Of a stretch of 12,529 bases of DNA, positions 1-6,980 are shown piece after piece. Position numbers and translations under genes: made by a program. Location: positions 1-12,529 of the forward strand of contig USHS01000019.1 in the NCBI GenBank assembly GCA_900554585.1, written 5' to 3'. The notes beneath the pieces were generated by a model that saw nothing but the letters and a program-made list of their open reading frames with translations, ran no database searches and was not told where the DNA came from. Each line of letters starts with the position of its first letter. Positions within the stretch are counted from its first letter, which is position 1. Source of the DNA: an uncultured Collinsella sp. Lineage in GTDB: Bacteria; Actinomycetota; Coriobacteriia; Coriobacteriales; Coriobacteriaceae.

Positions 1-338
1 AAACGGCGCGGCACGCGCACGCTCCAGCCCTTATCACGGAAGTGACGCTTAATCTCGCCCAGGATGGTAGGCGTGGCAAACGTCGTGAACTCGAGTCCGC
101 GCTCGGGGTCAAAGCGGTCGATAGCTTTGAGCAGGCCCAAATAGCCAACCTGCATCAGGTCATCGAGCGGCTCGCCGCGGTTCTTAAATTTGTTGGCAAG
201 AAACCTTACCAGGTTCATATGGGACATGACGAGCTGCTCACGTGCGTCCGGATCACCGGTCTCTTTGTAGCGACGAAACAGCTCGCGGGTTTTCTCCTTG
301 TCCCAAGCGGTCTTACCGCTCCGGGAACGTTCGGTCAT
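1..338 (-). CDS. RNA polymerase sigma factor, SigB/SigF/SigG family (N-terminal part, cut by window edge)
   Basis: This is a group 3 sigma-70 factor that directs RNA polymerase to an alternative promoter set, in this family usually stress or sporulation genes. The 112 visible residues hold region 2. Region 2.1/2.2 covers about residues 31-72, with VMSHMNLVRFLANKF and DDLMQVGYLGLLKAIDRF. Regions 2.3/2.4 follow, with FDPERGLEFTTFATP, TILGEIKRHFRD and KGWSVRVPRR, the SigB/SigF/SigG signature. Regions 3 and 4 lie beyond the left edge. The ATG comes one base after the stop of the anti-sigma gene, so translation is probably coupled. The RsbW-like partner upstream supports a SigB/SigF-type factor. 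Which of SigB or SigF it should be called cannot be decided here, and the order rsbW then sigma fits either operon type. Confidence 0.93.
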   Translation of the reverse strand, partial: MTERSRSGKTAWDKEKTRELFRRYKETGDPDAREQLVMSHMNLVRFLANKFKNRGEPLDDLMQVGYLGLLKAIDRFDPERGLEFTTFATPTILGEIKRHFRDKGWSVRVPRR

Positions 339-339
339 A

Positions 340-717
340 TTAGATATCCGCCTTGAGGTCGAGGGAAAGCGTCAGGGGCGCCGCAGTCTTTTCGTAGGAA
401 TCGCACACGCTTGCCAGAATGAGCTCGGCATACACGGCAGCCTGATCATCCTCATCGACAGTCGCCTGGTCACCAAAGGTAAAGGTCATGCCCACGTGCG
501 ATTCGTCGACGTCGAATTTGATCGAAATGTCATCAGAATCAACGGCCGTGCAGCCAAAGATGAAGGCCTCCTCGGCAGCCATACGGATATCCTCGATGCG
601 ATCGACGGACATAGAGCACAGCGCGCCGACATTAGCCGCCGTCATGCGCACGAGGCGCGCCAGACGCGGATCCCCGGCAACGCTCAGCGTGATGGGGCAA
701 GTTGCTTCGCTACTCAT
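340..717 (-). CDS. RsbW/SpoIIAB-like anti-sigma factor, degenerate ATPase fold
   Basis: A 125-residue protein encoded directly upstream of the sigma gene. In this family the protein binds its sigma factor and, using ATP, phosphorylates an RsbV/SpoIIAA-type antagonist. The pattern around residues 38-51 (VDRIEDIRMAAEEA) matches the N-box helix of RsbW. The Asn that normally follows the Glu-Ala pair is replaced by Phe54 (EEAFIFG), and I see neither the D-x-G box nor the G-L-G-L box of the ATP pocket. The ATG at 717 is preferred over a longer reading because GAGGAG sits 7 nt upstream and similarity begins there. It overlaps the DUF948 gene by 8 nt. The anti-sigma call rests on N-box similarity, size and position. 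ATP binding or kinase activity is doubtful. Confidence 0.78.
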   Translation of the reverse strand: MSSEATCPITLSVAGDPRLARLVRMTAANVGALCSMSVDRIEDIRMAAEEAFIFGCTAVDSDDISIKFDVDESHVGMTFTFGDQATVDEDDQAAVYAELILASVCDSYEKTAAPLTLSLDLKADI

Positions 718-1300
718 CGCAGGACTCCTCGGAGGTCTCGGCGGACGTATAGGTGTAATACTGGGCTGCTTTAACCGCAGGCTTCTGCGCATCATCGTCA
801 CCAGCAGCGGCATCGTCCCCGGCTTCGCCAATCAGGACACGCTCGGTCGGCTGCTCGGCTTCGACGGCTGCGGAAAGCTTGCGCTCGGCGTCAGCCGCGG
901 GAGCCTTCACCTTGTTAAAGAGTTTCTGCACGGCACCAGCAGCAGAATCAGTCACGCTCGATACGGCATTGCTGGCCTCGGCCACGCTCCCCGTAACCTC
1001 GGAAATGTCGCGAACCACAGCTTCGACCTCTACGAGATTGGAGGTAAGCGCGTCGACGGCGATCTTGCTCGACTTGAGGAGCGGCTCAACCTGAGCCAAC
1101 GCGGGGGTGAGCTCATCGACAGCGCCATCGAGCTTTGCTACCACCGGCTGTGCCTCGGCGATGGTGTTGTTAAGGTCGCTCACGGTCTTATCGAGCGAAT
1201 CAACGACGGTGCGGGTCTTTCGCAGCGTGAGCGCGAGCTCGATAACAGCCCACACACCGGCAACGGCGAGCAGCAGCAGGGCGATTTGAATGGGACTCAT
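710..1300 (-). CDS. DUF948-type membrane-anchored coiled-coil protein
   Basis: A 196-residue protein with one N-terminal hydrophobic segment (about residues 3-26) that should anchor it in the membrane. A long helical stretch without Pro-rich breaks follows, with heptad-like Val/Leu spacing (about residues 27-115, for example VVDSLDKTVSDLNNTIAEA). The tail is acidic (DDAAAGDDDAQ). This layout matches DUF948 (YtxG-like) proteins, a family whose Bacillus member is a general stress protein. The ATG at 1300 has GGGAGG about 5 nt upstream. Its 3' end overlaps the anti-sigma gene by 8 nt, so the two are probably translated together. The context suggests a role in, or regulation by, the sigma switch, but biochemical function is unknown. 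Confidence 0.8.
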   Translation of the reverse strand: MSPIQIALLLLAVAGVWAVIELALTLRKTRTVVDSLDKTVSDLNNTIAEAQPVVAKLDGAVDELTPALAQVEPLLKSSKIAVDALTSNLVEVEAVVRDISEVTGSVAEASNAVSSVTDSAAGAVQKLFNKVKAPAADAERKLSAAVEAEQPTERVLIGEAGDDAAAGDDDAQKPAVKAAQYYTYTSAETSEESCDE

Positions 1301-1395
1301 ACAAGCCTCCCGAAGGAATCGAAATACAGACGCTGTTCATGGTACCCCAAAGAAGGGGAAAGATACCCAAAGGGAATGTGCGAGGTCCCAAGGAC
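1301..1395 (-). other. Intergenic spacer with three short hairpins
   Basis: This is the gap between rarA and the DUF948 gene. It holds a perfect 6-bp inverted repeat (AGGTCC-CAA-GGACCT) touching the rarA stop, and two weaker hairpins, CCCC/GGGG and CCC/GGG, in an approximate tandem repeat around 1341-1376. No long T-run follows any of them on the minus strand, so a classical terminator is not supported. GGGTAT and GGGTAC on the minus strand resemble a SigB -10, but no GTTT-type -35 is found at the right distance. Confidence 0.3.
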
Positions 1396-2745
1396 CTACT
1401 TGGGCGCTCTGCCGCTACGGTCGCGCTCGCTTTGCTCTACGCGCCACTCTTCCCAGCCACGGCCCGCAGGCTGCCAAAACGCACCGCGCTCCAGCCCCTC
1501 GGGCAAATAACGCTGATCGACCCAGCCTTCGGGATAATCATGCGGATACTTATACACACCGTATTCGTCGCTGCCCGGGCGATGACGATCGCGCAGATAA
1601 CTCGGCACCTCGCGCAGCCCACTTGAATGGATATCGGCCAACGCCGCATCGATCGAAGCCTCGCACGCGTTGGATTTAGGCGCCAAGCACACATAGAGCG
1701 CAGCCTGAGCCAGATTAATACGGCACTCGGGATAGCCAATAACCTCGGCAGACTTAAACGCGGCATGTGCCACCAAAAGCGCCTGTGGGTCGGCGTTGCC
1801 AACATCCTCAGAAGCCTGAATCATAATACGACGAGCGATAAACTTAGGATCCTCCCCCGCGTCAATCATGCGCGCGAGCCAATAAATCGTGGCATCGGGG
1901 TCGCTACCGCGCATAGACTTAATAAACGCACTGATGATGTCGTAGTGCATGTCACCGTTTTTGTCGTACGAAAAGCCACGGCGCGGATTGGCAATCTTCA
2001 CGTCGTCAACAGTGATGGGATAGCGCTCCCCCGCCGCCGGCGCGGGCGTTCCCTCGGTATCGGGGCGCGTGACGGCAATCTCGCTCGCAAGCTCAAGCGT
2101 CGTGAGCGCCGATCGAGCGTCACCCGCTGCCAGCGTGCAAATGGTCCTAACCGTATCCTCATCGGCCGAGAACTTACCGTTCAAACCCTGCGGCGCCTCG
2201 AGCGCACGCTCAATAAGCGTGGCGATATCCTCGTCTTTAAGATGCTCAAGTTCCACCACGCGACCGCGCGAGAGCAATGCCGAGTTGACCTCGAAGTACG
2301 GATTCTCCGTCGTGGCGCCAATCATAATGACGGTACGGTTCTCAACTGCATGCAGCAGGGCATCCTGCTGCGACTTGGAAAAGCGATGAATCTCATCGAT
2401 AAAAAGAATGGTGCGGCGGTCGTACGTATTCAGGCGCGTCTTAGCCTCGTCGATCACGCGACGAAGATCCTTTACGGTGCCCGTCACAGCGCTGACCTCG
2501 ACAAACTCGCTCTTAGTATGGTTGGCGATAATATGTGCCAGCGTCGTCTTGCCCGTACCGGCCGGCCCATACAAAATCACACTCGACAGCACGTCGTGCT
2601 CAATCGCGGCACGCAACCACGAACCCTTACCGACGGCCTTTTGCTGGCCCACATACTCGTCGAGCGAATTGGGCCGCATGCGCACCGCAAGCGGCGCATT
2701 CTGAAAGGAACGCTCGCGCGTCGAAGCAGAAAAAAGGTCGTCCAT
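1396..2745 (-). CDS. rarA: Replication-associated recombination protein A (RarA/MgsA), AAA+ ATPase
   Basis: RarA acts at stalled or broken replication forks as a tetrameric clamp-loader-like ATPase. Counting from the chosen ATG, the protein has 449 residues, normal for the family. It shows the N-terminal RMRP...EYVGQ motif, Walker A GPAGTGKT (60-67), Walker B ILFIDE (112-117) followed by IHRFSKSQQDALL, sensor 1 IGATTENP (141-148) and an Arg finger in ALLSRGR. The C-terminal RarA tetramerisation domain is recognised by MIDAGEDPKFIARR, SEDVGNADP and the terminal YKYPHDYPEGWV. The start is uncertain: a TTG at 2763 and an ATG at 2751 are in frame, and none has a strong Shine-Dalgarno. The ATG at 2745 (MDDLF) has GGGATGG just upstream and seems the most natural. 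Confidence 0.95.
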   Translation of the reverse strand: MDDLFSASTRERSFQNAPLAVRMRPNSLDEYVGQQKAVGKGSWLRAAIEHDVLSSVILYGPAGTGKTTLAHIIANHTKSEFVEVSAVTGTVKDLRRVIDEAKTRLNTYDRRTILFIDEIHRFSKSQQDALLHAVENRTVIMIGATTENPYFEVNSALLSRGRVVELEHLKDEDIATLIERALEAPQGLNGKFSADEDTVRTICTLAAGDARSALTTLELASEIAVTRPDTEGTPAPAAGERYPITVDDVKIANPRRGFSYDKNGDMHYDIISAFIKSMRGSDPDATIYWLARMIDAGEDPKFIARRIMIQASEDVGNADPQALLVAHAAFKSAEVIGYPECRINLAQAALYVCLAPKSNACEASIDAALADIHSSGLREVPSYLRDRHRPGSDEYGVYKYPHDYPEGWVDQRYLPEGLERGAFWQPAGRGWEEWRVEQSERDRSGRAPK

Positions 2746-2784
2746 AGCCATCCCGTGCGTCAATCAAAAACGTTTTCCACCAAC

Positions 2785-2816
2785 AGTATACCGAATAAAT
2801 ACGAACTACCGTTCGT
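2785..2816 (-). promoter_or_regulatory. Possible rarA -10 and a small hairpin at the end of the upstream gene
   Basis: On the minus strand TATACT (2785-2790) matches five of six bases of a -10 box, about 40 nt before the rarA ATG. A 6-bp inverted repeat ACGAAC/GTTCGT with a 4-nt loop (2801-2816) overlaps the stop codon of the HD-domain gene and is followed by an A/T-rich stretch. I see no good -35, so this is only a candidate. Confidence 0.25.
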
Positions 2817-4053
2817 TAATATAGGTACGGTGCGGAAACTTCAATCCCGGGAACAGCTTGCTCGTGAGCTCACAGAAATAGCCATCAGTCATGCTCGAAA
2901 TGTAATCTACTACGGTCTGATCTATATCGTCCTGCCATGCATAGGCGCGATCGTAGTAGGAAAGCTGCCGCTCAATGCGAGAAATGTGGTGCTTAAAGAT
3001 ATACGAAGACTCGTCGCCTTCGTTTATATCCTGCAGGCAACGGTCGTAGAGCTTTTCGAAGGCCTCGCGCAGCTCCACTTCGGAGTCGCCTTCGATGCCG
3101 CCCTTGCTATAGATCTTCTCGTAGTTCTCGCGCTTGGCTCGGCGGATTTCCTCAAACAGGTCCTCGCTCATCTCGATGCGTGGCTTGCCATAGCTGTGCT
3201 CGACGATATCGATGGAGGCATGCGTAAGGATCCAGCTGTTGTATGCCCCGCCAAGGTCATCGTCAAAGGCGTCGGGTGACAGCAGACCCGCCGCAATGGC
3301 GTCTTGGCGATCGCGCCCCACGTAGGCAAGGATATCCGAGATGCGAACCACGCAGCCCTCGAGCGTCATGGGGCGCAGGTGCTCAATTGCGCTGTAACCT
3401 GTGGCAATGCAATCCTCAACCGTAAGGTCGAACTGGTCAAAGGAGCTCATGTCCGAAAGCTCAAACACACGCTGTTCGTACTCACCGTTGTGGCATAGCA
3501 CGCCGTCGAGCGTCTGGAGCGACACGTTGCGGCCGTACAGCGCGTCGAGCACGCGGACCGACTGTACGTTATGGAAAAAATAGCGGCCCGTGCGATCGTG
3601 ATAGATATCGTTGAGGAATCGCTCACCCGCATGGCCGAAGGGCGTGTGACCCAAGTCGTGGCCTAAGCCAATCGCCTCGATCAGATCGCAGTTGAGCCCC
3701 AGGGCGCGCCCGATATCGCGAGCGATGCGCGAGACAAGCTGCACGTGCAGGCCGCGACGCGACAGGTCATCGTTGCTGCGAAAACTGAAGACCTGCGTTT
3801 TGCCTGCATAACGGGTGTATGCGGGCAGATGCAGAATCTTTTCGGTATCGCGCATAAATGCCGGACGCATAAGTGTGCCTTTGTCTGCGGCTCGATCGAC
3901 ACGTCGGATGACCTGGTCGTCACCGCATCGATAGGGATTAACGACACCCGAGGCGCGGTCGACGGCGATGCGCTCGACCAGCTCGGGCGACAACGCCGCG
4001 GGAATGCGATCCATACGCGCCTTGATGGCGGCTGTCTGTTGATTGATTACCAT
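2806..4053 (-). CDS. HD-domain dGTPase-like phosphohydrolase
   Basis: A 415-residue protein of the dGTP triphosphohydrolase-like HD family, which removes triphosphate from deoxynucleotides and shapes dNTP pools. The signature is intact: RDTEKILHLPAYTRYAGKTQVF (about 68-89, the usual entry motif) leads into the metal-site H103, then EAIGLGHDLGHTPFGHAGE with the HD pair at 132-133, H136 and H141. HNVQS (161-165) and D240 in VVRISDILAY complete it. The ATG at 4053 is chosen because AAGGAG lies 6 nt upstream; the reading frame extends further upstream without support. It is longer than many dGTPase-like proteins (about 330-380 residues), with a diverged C-terminal part. The prepilin peptidase gene ends 31 nt upstream, suggesting co-transcription. 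Substrate specificity is not determined by the sequence. Confidence 0.88.
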   Translation of the reverse strand: MVINQQTAAIKARMDRIPAALSPELVERIAVDRASGVVNPYRCGDDQVIRRVDRAADKGTLMRPAFMRDTEKILHLPAYTRYAGKTQVFSFRSNDDLSRRGLHVQLVSRIARDIGRALGLNCDLIEAIGLGHDLGHTPFGHAGERFLNDIYHDRTGRYFFHNVQSVRVLDALYGRNVSLQTLDGVLCHNGEYEQRVFELSDMSSFDQFDLTVEDCIATGYSAIEHLRPMTLEGCVVRISDILAYVGRDRQDAIAAGLLSPDAFDDDLGGAYNSWILTHASIDIVEHSYGKPRIEMSEDLFEEIRRAKRENYEKIYSKGGIEGDSEVELREAFEKLYDRCLQDINEGDESSYIFKHHISRIERQLSYYDRAYAWQDDIDQTVVDYISSMTDGYFCELTSKLFPGLKFPHRTYINER

Positions 4054-4084
4054 GGCATGCTCCTTAAAAAGGGCGCGCAAACGG

Positions 4085-4507
4085 TTACAGCGTACTACCC
4101 ACAAGCTCGATTATGGCAAATATCGGCACCAAAAACGGCAGCAATGGCAGGGAGCGCGATTTTGCGATGAGACAGGCGGCGGCAAGGGCCAGGAGCGCAG
4201 CCGCAAACGCGACGATACCACCCAAGGGATCGAAGGTACAAAGGGCAAAGAGCGCCTTGGCGTCCCCCATACCAATGCCGGGAGCGTGGCGAACACGACG
4301 CCAAAGCGACTCAGTAAGCATAAGGGCAAGGTAGGCGATGGCAGCAAGACCGGCATGGTCAAGCGCCGTGTTAACGCCCTTGTCGACCCAAACGCCTGCA
4401 AACGCCGCCACCGCACACGCGCCGGCAAGCTGATTGGGAAACCGTCGCTCACGGGCATCAATCGCCGCGCCGGCAAAGATGCAAATCCAAAACGGAATAT
4501 AGACCAT
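4085..4507 (-). CDS. Prepilin peptidase, A24 family, short form
   Basis: A membrane aspartic protease that cleaves the leader of type IV pilins or Tad/Flp pilins. At 140 residues it has only the peptidase part and lacks the N-terminal methylase domain of PilD, so it resembles TadV/CpaA-type enzymes. Both catalytic aspartates are visible: D17 in AAIDARERRFPN and D82 in GIGMGDAK (the GxGD motif). Hydrophobic segments fall near residues 2-16, 27-41, 52-65, 95-112 and 118-137. The ATG at 4507 has AAGGAGG 6 nt upstream. No pilin, ATPase or secretion gene is in the window, so its substrates must be encoded elsewhere. It probably forms a transcript with the HD-domain gene 31 nt downstream. Confidence 0.87.
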   Translation of the reverse strand: MVYIPFWICIFAGAAIDARERRFPNQLAGACAVAAFAGVWVDKGVNTALDHAGLAAIAYLALMLTESLWRRVRHAPGIGMGDAKALFALCTFDPLGGIVAFAAALLALAAACLIAKSRSLPLLPFLVPIFAIIELVGSTL

Positions 4508-4538
4508 CGAACACCTCCTTGGGCAGCAGCTCAAACAC

Positions 4539-4579
4539 AAAAACCACCACAAAGGTGCCTGTCCCCTTTGTGGTGGTTT
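4539..4579 (-). terminator. Stem-loop terminator after the glycosyltransferase gene; copy 1 of a 39-bp repeat
   Basis: A perfect 15-bp stem (AAACCACCACAAAGG / CCTTTGTGGTGGTTT) with a 9-nt loop at 4541-4579. It begins 9 nt after the glycosyltransferase stop and ends in five T on the minus strand. It is the exact reverse complement of the element at 12337-12375. Both copies have the same orientation relative to the gene they follow. The non-palindromic loop (GGACAGGCA on the minus strand) is identical too, which argues for a dispersed REP-like element used as terminator. Confidence 0.8.
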
Positions 4580-4588
4580 AGATCGTGG

Positions 4589-5884
4589 TTATTTGGCGCC
4601 TTGCATGACCTCGTCGAGGGTAACGCTTACTGCGTGCTGCGTCGGCACCCAGTCGACCTTTAGGAACAGAGCAGCCACCGTAATGGGGATATAGCTGAAC
4701 ATAAAGATCGGGAAGGTAAACAGGTTGGTCACCAGACGCCACTTTTGCGCGCAGTGAATATGCTTGTACTCAAAGATGGTCGTGAGTAGCGCCAGGATAA
4801 AGAAAGTCTGGTACATCATCGCGAAGGTCATAATGAGCGAGGCGGCACACGCCTGCATCTCGACCTCGGTGGCCAAGAAGCCGTGCGAAAGCCCGCCCAC
4901 GATGAGGAAGGTAGCATTGGCGAGCATCGAGATCAGCGATAGCAGCATACCCGGGGCGATCGTCATAAACATGTCGTAGGCGGCAAAGCGATGATAGCGG
5001 AAGGTCGATTTGACCAGATGCTTACCATACGTAAAGAACACCTGGTAGAAGCCTTTGGTCCAACGCATACGCTGTTTCCAAGACGCCTTAAACGTCACGG
5101 GCTGTTCGTCAAAGAACTCCGCCGGCGCATAGCCAATGCGAATGCCGTGAATGGCGCAGAACGTGGTGAACTGAATATCCTCGGTCAGCGTGTGGAACTG
5201 CCAACCGTGCATGCCCTCGATAACACTGGCGGAAATGAGGTAGCCCGAACCCGAGACGGCGCAAGACGTCTTGCAGATGTTGCGTGCGTTGTTAAGAAAG
5301 CGCGCCTCTCGTAGATACCAGGTGGCATTAGCCGCCGAGATCCACGAGCTGCCGAAGTTCTTGGAGTTGCGATAGCTCGTGACCACATGGAAGCCCTGGT
5401 CAAAGGCATCGTTCATCTTGGACACGTAATCGCGGGCGATGACGTTATCGGCATCGAAGATAAAGTAGCCTTCAAACGTATCGGGATACTCGTTAAGGAT
5501 GCGGTCGAAACCAAAATCCATGACCCAGCTCTTACCCTTGCGGGCTAGGTCGTTGCGCTCATAAACGATGGCGCCCGCCTCGCGCGCGAGCTGCGCCGTG
5601 TTGTCGGTGCAGGCGTCGGCGACCACGAAGACCTCGATGAGCTCGGACGGATAATCCTGATCCTTGATAGAGCGAACGAGGTTGGCGATCACGGCCTCCT
5701 CGTTATGCGCCGCAATAAAGAAGGCATAGCGGTGGAGTTTTTTGGCCTTGGGAGGCGCGACCTCGCCACGGAGAGCGCCAATGACAAAGAAGACCACCTG
5801 GTACAGAAAGCAGACCGTGAGCAGCGTGACGACAATCTGGTTGAAGATCACGATGGGTGTGTTGGTTTGTAAAAAGGCGAGCAT
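4589..5884 (-). CDS. Membrane-bound processive glycosyltransferase, GT2 family
   Basis: This enzyme transfers sugars from nucleotide-sugar donors to a growing polysaccharide or lipid at the membrane. The protein has 431 residues: an N-terminal membrane helix (about 10-37), a GT-A catalytic domain, and about four membrane segments at the C-terminal end (from about 305). Catalytic motifs are complete: IAAHNEE (58-63), VVADACTDNT with D90, the DxD-type FDADN (143-147), TED (234-236) and QRMRW (271-275, the QxxRW processivity motif). The ATG at 5884 has GGGAG 5 nt upstream and is preferred to a TTG at 5899 without a ribosome site. No other polysaccharide genes are adjacent, so the product is unknown. 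Cellulose/hyaluronan/PNAG synthase-like folds are the nearest analogues. Confidence 0.88.
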   Translation of the reverse strand: MLAFLQTNTPIVIFNQIVVTLLTVCFLYQVVFFVIGALRGEVAPPKAKKLHRYAFFIAAHNEEAVIANLVRSIKDQDYPSELIEVFVVADACTDNTAQLAREAGAIVYERNDLARKGKSWVMDFGFDRILNEYPDTFEGYFIFDADNVIARDYVSKMNDAFDQGFHVVTSYRNSKNFGSSWISAANATWYLREARFLNNARNICKTSCAVSGSGYLISASVIEGMHGWQFHTLTEDIQFTTFCAIHGIRIGYAPAEFFDEQPVTFKASWKQRMRWTKGFYQVFFTYGKHLVKSTFRYHRFAAYDMFMTIAPGMLLSLISMLANATFLIVGGLSHGFLATEVEMQACAASLIMTFAMMYQTFFILALLTTIFEYKHIHCAQKWRLVTNLFTFPIFMFSYIPITVAALFLKVDWVPTQHAVSVTLDEVMQGAK

Positions 5885-5918
5885 GCGGGCTCCCAGCAAC
5901 GCGTTACGTAAACAACCG

Positions 5919-5948
5919 TATATCTTACCGCAGGCTTACCGAGTTCAA
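5919..5948 (-). promoter_or_regulatory. Weak candidate promoter for the glycosyltransferase gene
   Basis: On the minus strand TTGAAC (5943-5948) is followed about 15-17 nt later by TAAGATATA (5919-5927), which could serve as -35 and -10. It lies in the only gap between the pseudouridine synthase and glycosyltransferase genes. The -10 match is imperfect, so this is tentative. Confidence 0.3.
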
Positions 5949-5966
5949 GAAACCACCTAATACTGG

Positions 5967-6980
5967 CTAGGCTTCGAGCAGACCGAGCTGTGGGACGATT
6001 TCGTCACCGGCGGCAGTGCGGCCGAGCGAACGTGGAGCCAGATCATCCAGAACCGCCGCAAGGTCCCACGGCAGCTCGTCACGGCACTCGATACGCTCCC
6101 CCGTCACGGGATGGTCGAATGCCACGCGCCAAGAATGCAGGAACTGCCTGGTCAAGCCCTGATCGGCACGCGCATCACACTTGCCGTAGAGCGGATCGCC
6201 CACGCAAGCGTGGTTGATATGGCGCATATGCACGCGAATCTGATGCGTGCGGCCGGTAAACAGGTGGCACTCGACAAGCGTGTAGCCGTCGTCGAAACGC
6301 GTGGAATCAAAGCGCTCGAGCACCTTGAAGGTCGTGATGGCCTGGCGCGCAAAGGGGTCATCGGAAACCGCCATCTTCACGCGGTCGCGCGTCGATCGGG
6401 CGATACCGGTGTTGATAGTGCCCTCGTCCATGGCGATGTGACCGTGAACGAGCGTGATATAGCGACGGTCGAGCGTGCGCGTGCGGATAAGATTTTGAAG
6501 CGCGCGCTGGGTGTCGTCGTCCTTTGCCGCGAGCATAAGGCCCGAGGTATCGCGATCCAGGCGATGCACGATGCCGGGGCGGTCCTCACCCTGCACGGTA
6601 CCAAGATGGTCGATGCCGCAGTGGTAGACCAGGGCGTTCGCAAGGGTGCCGCTCTCGTGACCATGGGCGGGATGGCACACAAGGCCGCGCTGCTTGGAGA
6701 GCACGATGAGGTAGTCGTCCTCATAGCGGATATCGAGCGGGATGGCCTCGGGAATCACGTCGGTCGGATCGTGCGGCTCGGGCAAGTCGACCGAGATACG
6801 GTCGCCGGAGCGCACGGCATATTTTTTTGATAGGCAGGTCTCGCCGTTGACGGCAACGGCACCGCCCTCGATCAGATGTGCGCAGGCAGAGCGCGTGGGA
6901 CAGCCATCGTTGGCGCCCAGATAGGCATCGAGACGCTGCCCAGCGGAATCGTCGGCAACAAGAATATGGATGTCGGCCAT
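5967..6980 (-). CDS. RluA-family pseudouridine synthase (RluD-like)
   Basis: This enzyme converts specific uridines in rRNA to pseudouridine. The protein has 337 residues: an N-terminal S4 RNA-binding domain (about 15-70, QRLDAYLGAN, LIEGGAVAVNGE, SKKYAVRSGD), then the RluA catalytic domain. The catalytic loop is GIVHRLDRDTSG, with the nucleophilic Asp at 142, and later FTGRTHQIRVHM. The S4 plus HRLDRDTSG layout fits RluD, but target site cannot be read from sequence, so no symbol is given. Its ATG shares one base with the lspA stop (TAATG), indicating translational coupling. An lspA-rluD pair downstream of ileS is a common arrangement in bacteria. Confidence 0.92.
   Translation of the reverse strand: MADIHILVADDSAGQRLDAYLGANDGCPTRSACAHLIEGGAVAVNGETCLSKKYAVRSGDRISVDLPEPHDPTDVIPEAIPLDIRYEDDYLIVLSKQRGLVCHPAHGHESGTLANALVYHCGIDHLGTVQGEDRPGIVHRLDRDTSGLMLAAKDDDTQRALQNLIRTRTLDRRYITLVHGHIAMDEGTINTGIARSTRDRVKMAVSDDPFARQAITTFKVLERFDSTRFDDGYTLVECHLFTGRTHQIRVHMRHINHACVGDPLYGKCDARADQGLTRQFLHSWRVAFDHPVTGERIECRDELPWDLAAVLDDLAPRSLGRTAAGDEIVPQLGLLEA

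Noticed and set aside
718-831. N-terminal extension of the anti-sigma gene
   Set aside because: The extra residues are Arg/Pro-rich and lie inside the DUF948 gene in another frame, and the GAGGAG ribosome site supports the start at 717.
1341-1376. SigB-type promoter upstream of the DUF948 gene (GGGTAT/GGGTAC)
   Set aside because: No GTTT-like -35 is found 12-15 nt upstream of either site, so autoregulation cannot be claimed from sequence.
1627-3279. A 550-codon open frame on the plus strand
   Set aside because: It runs across rarA, the intergenic gap and the HD-domain gene in antisense. It shows no domain and no ribosome site.
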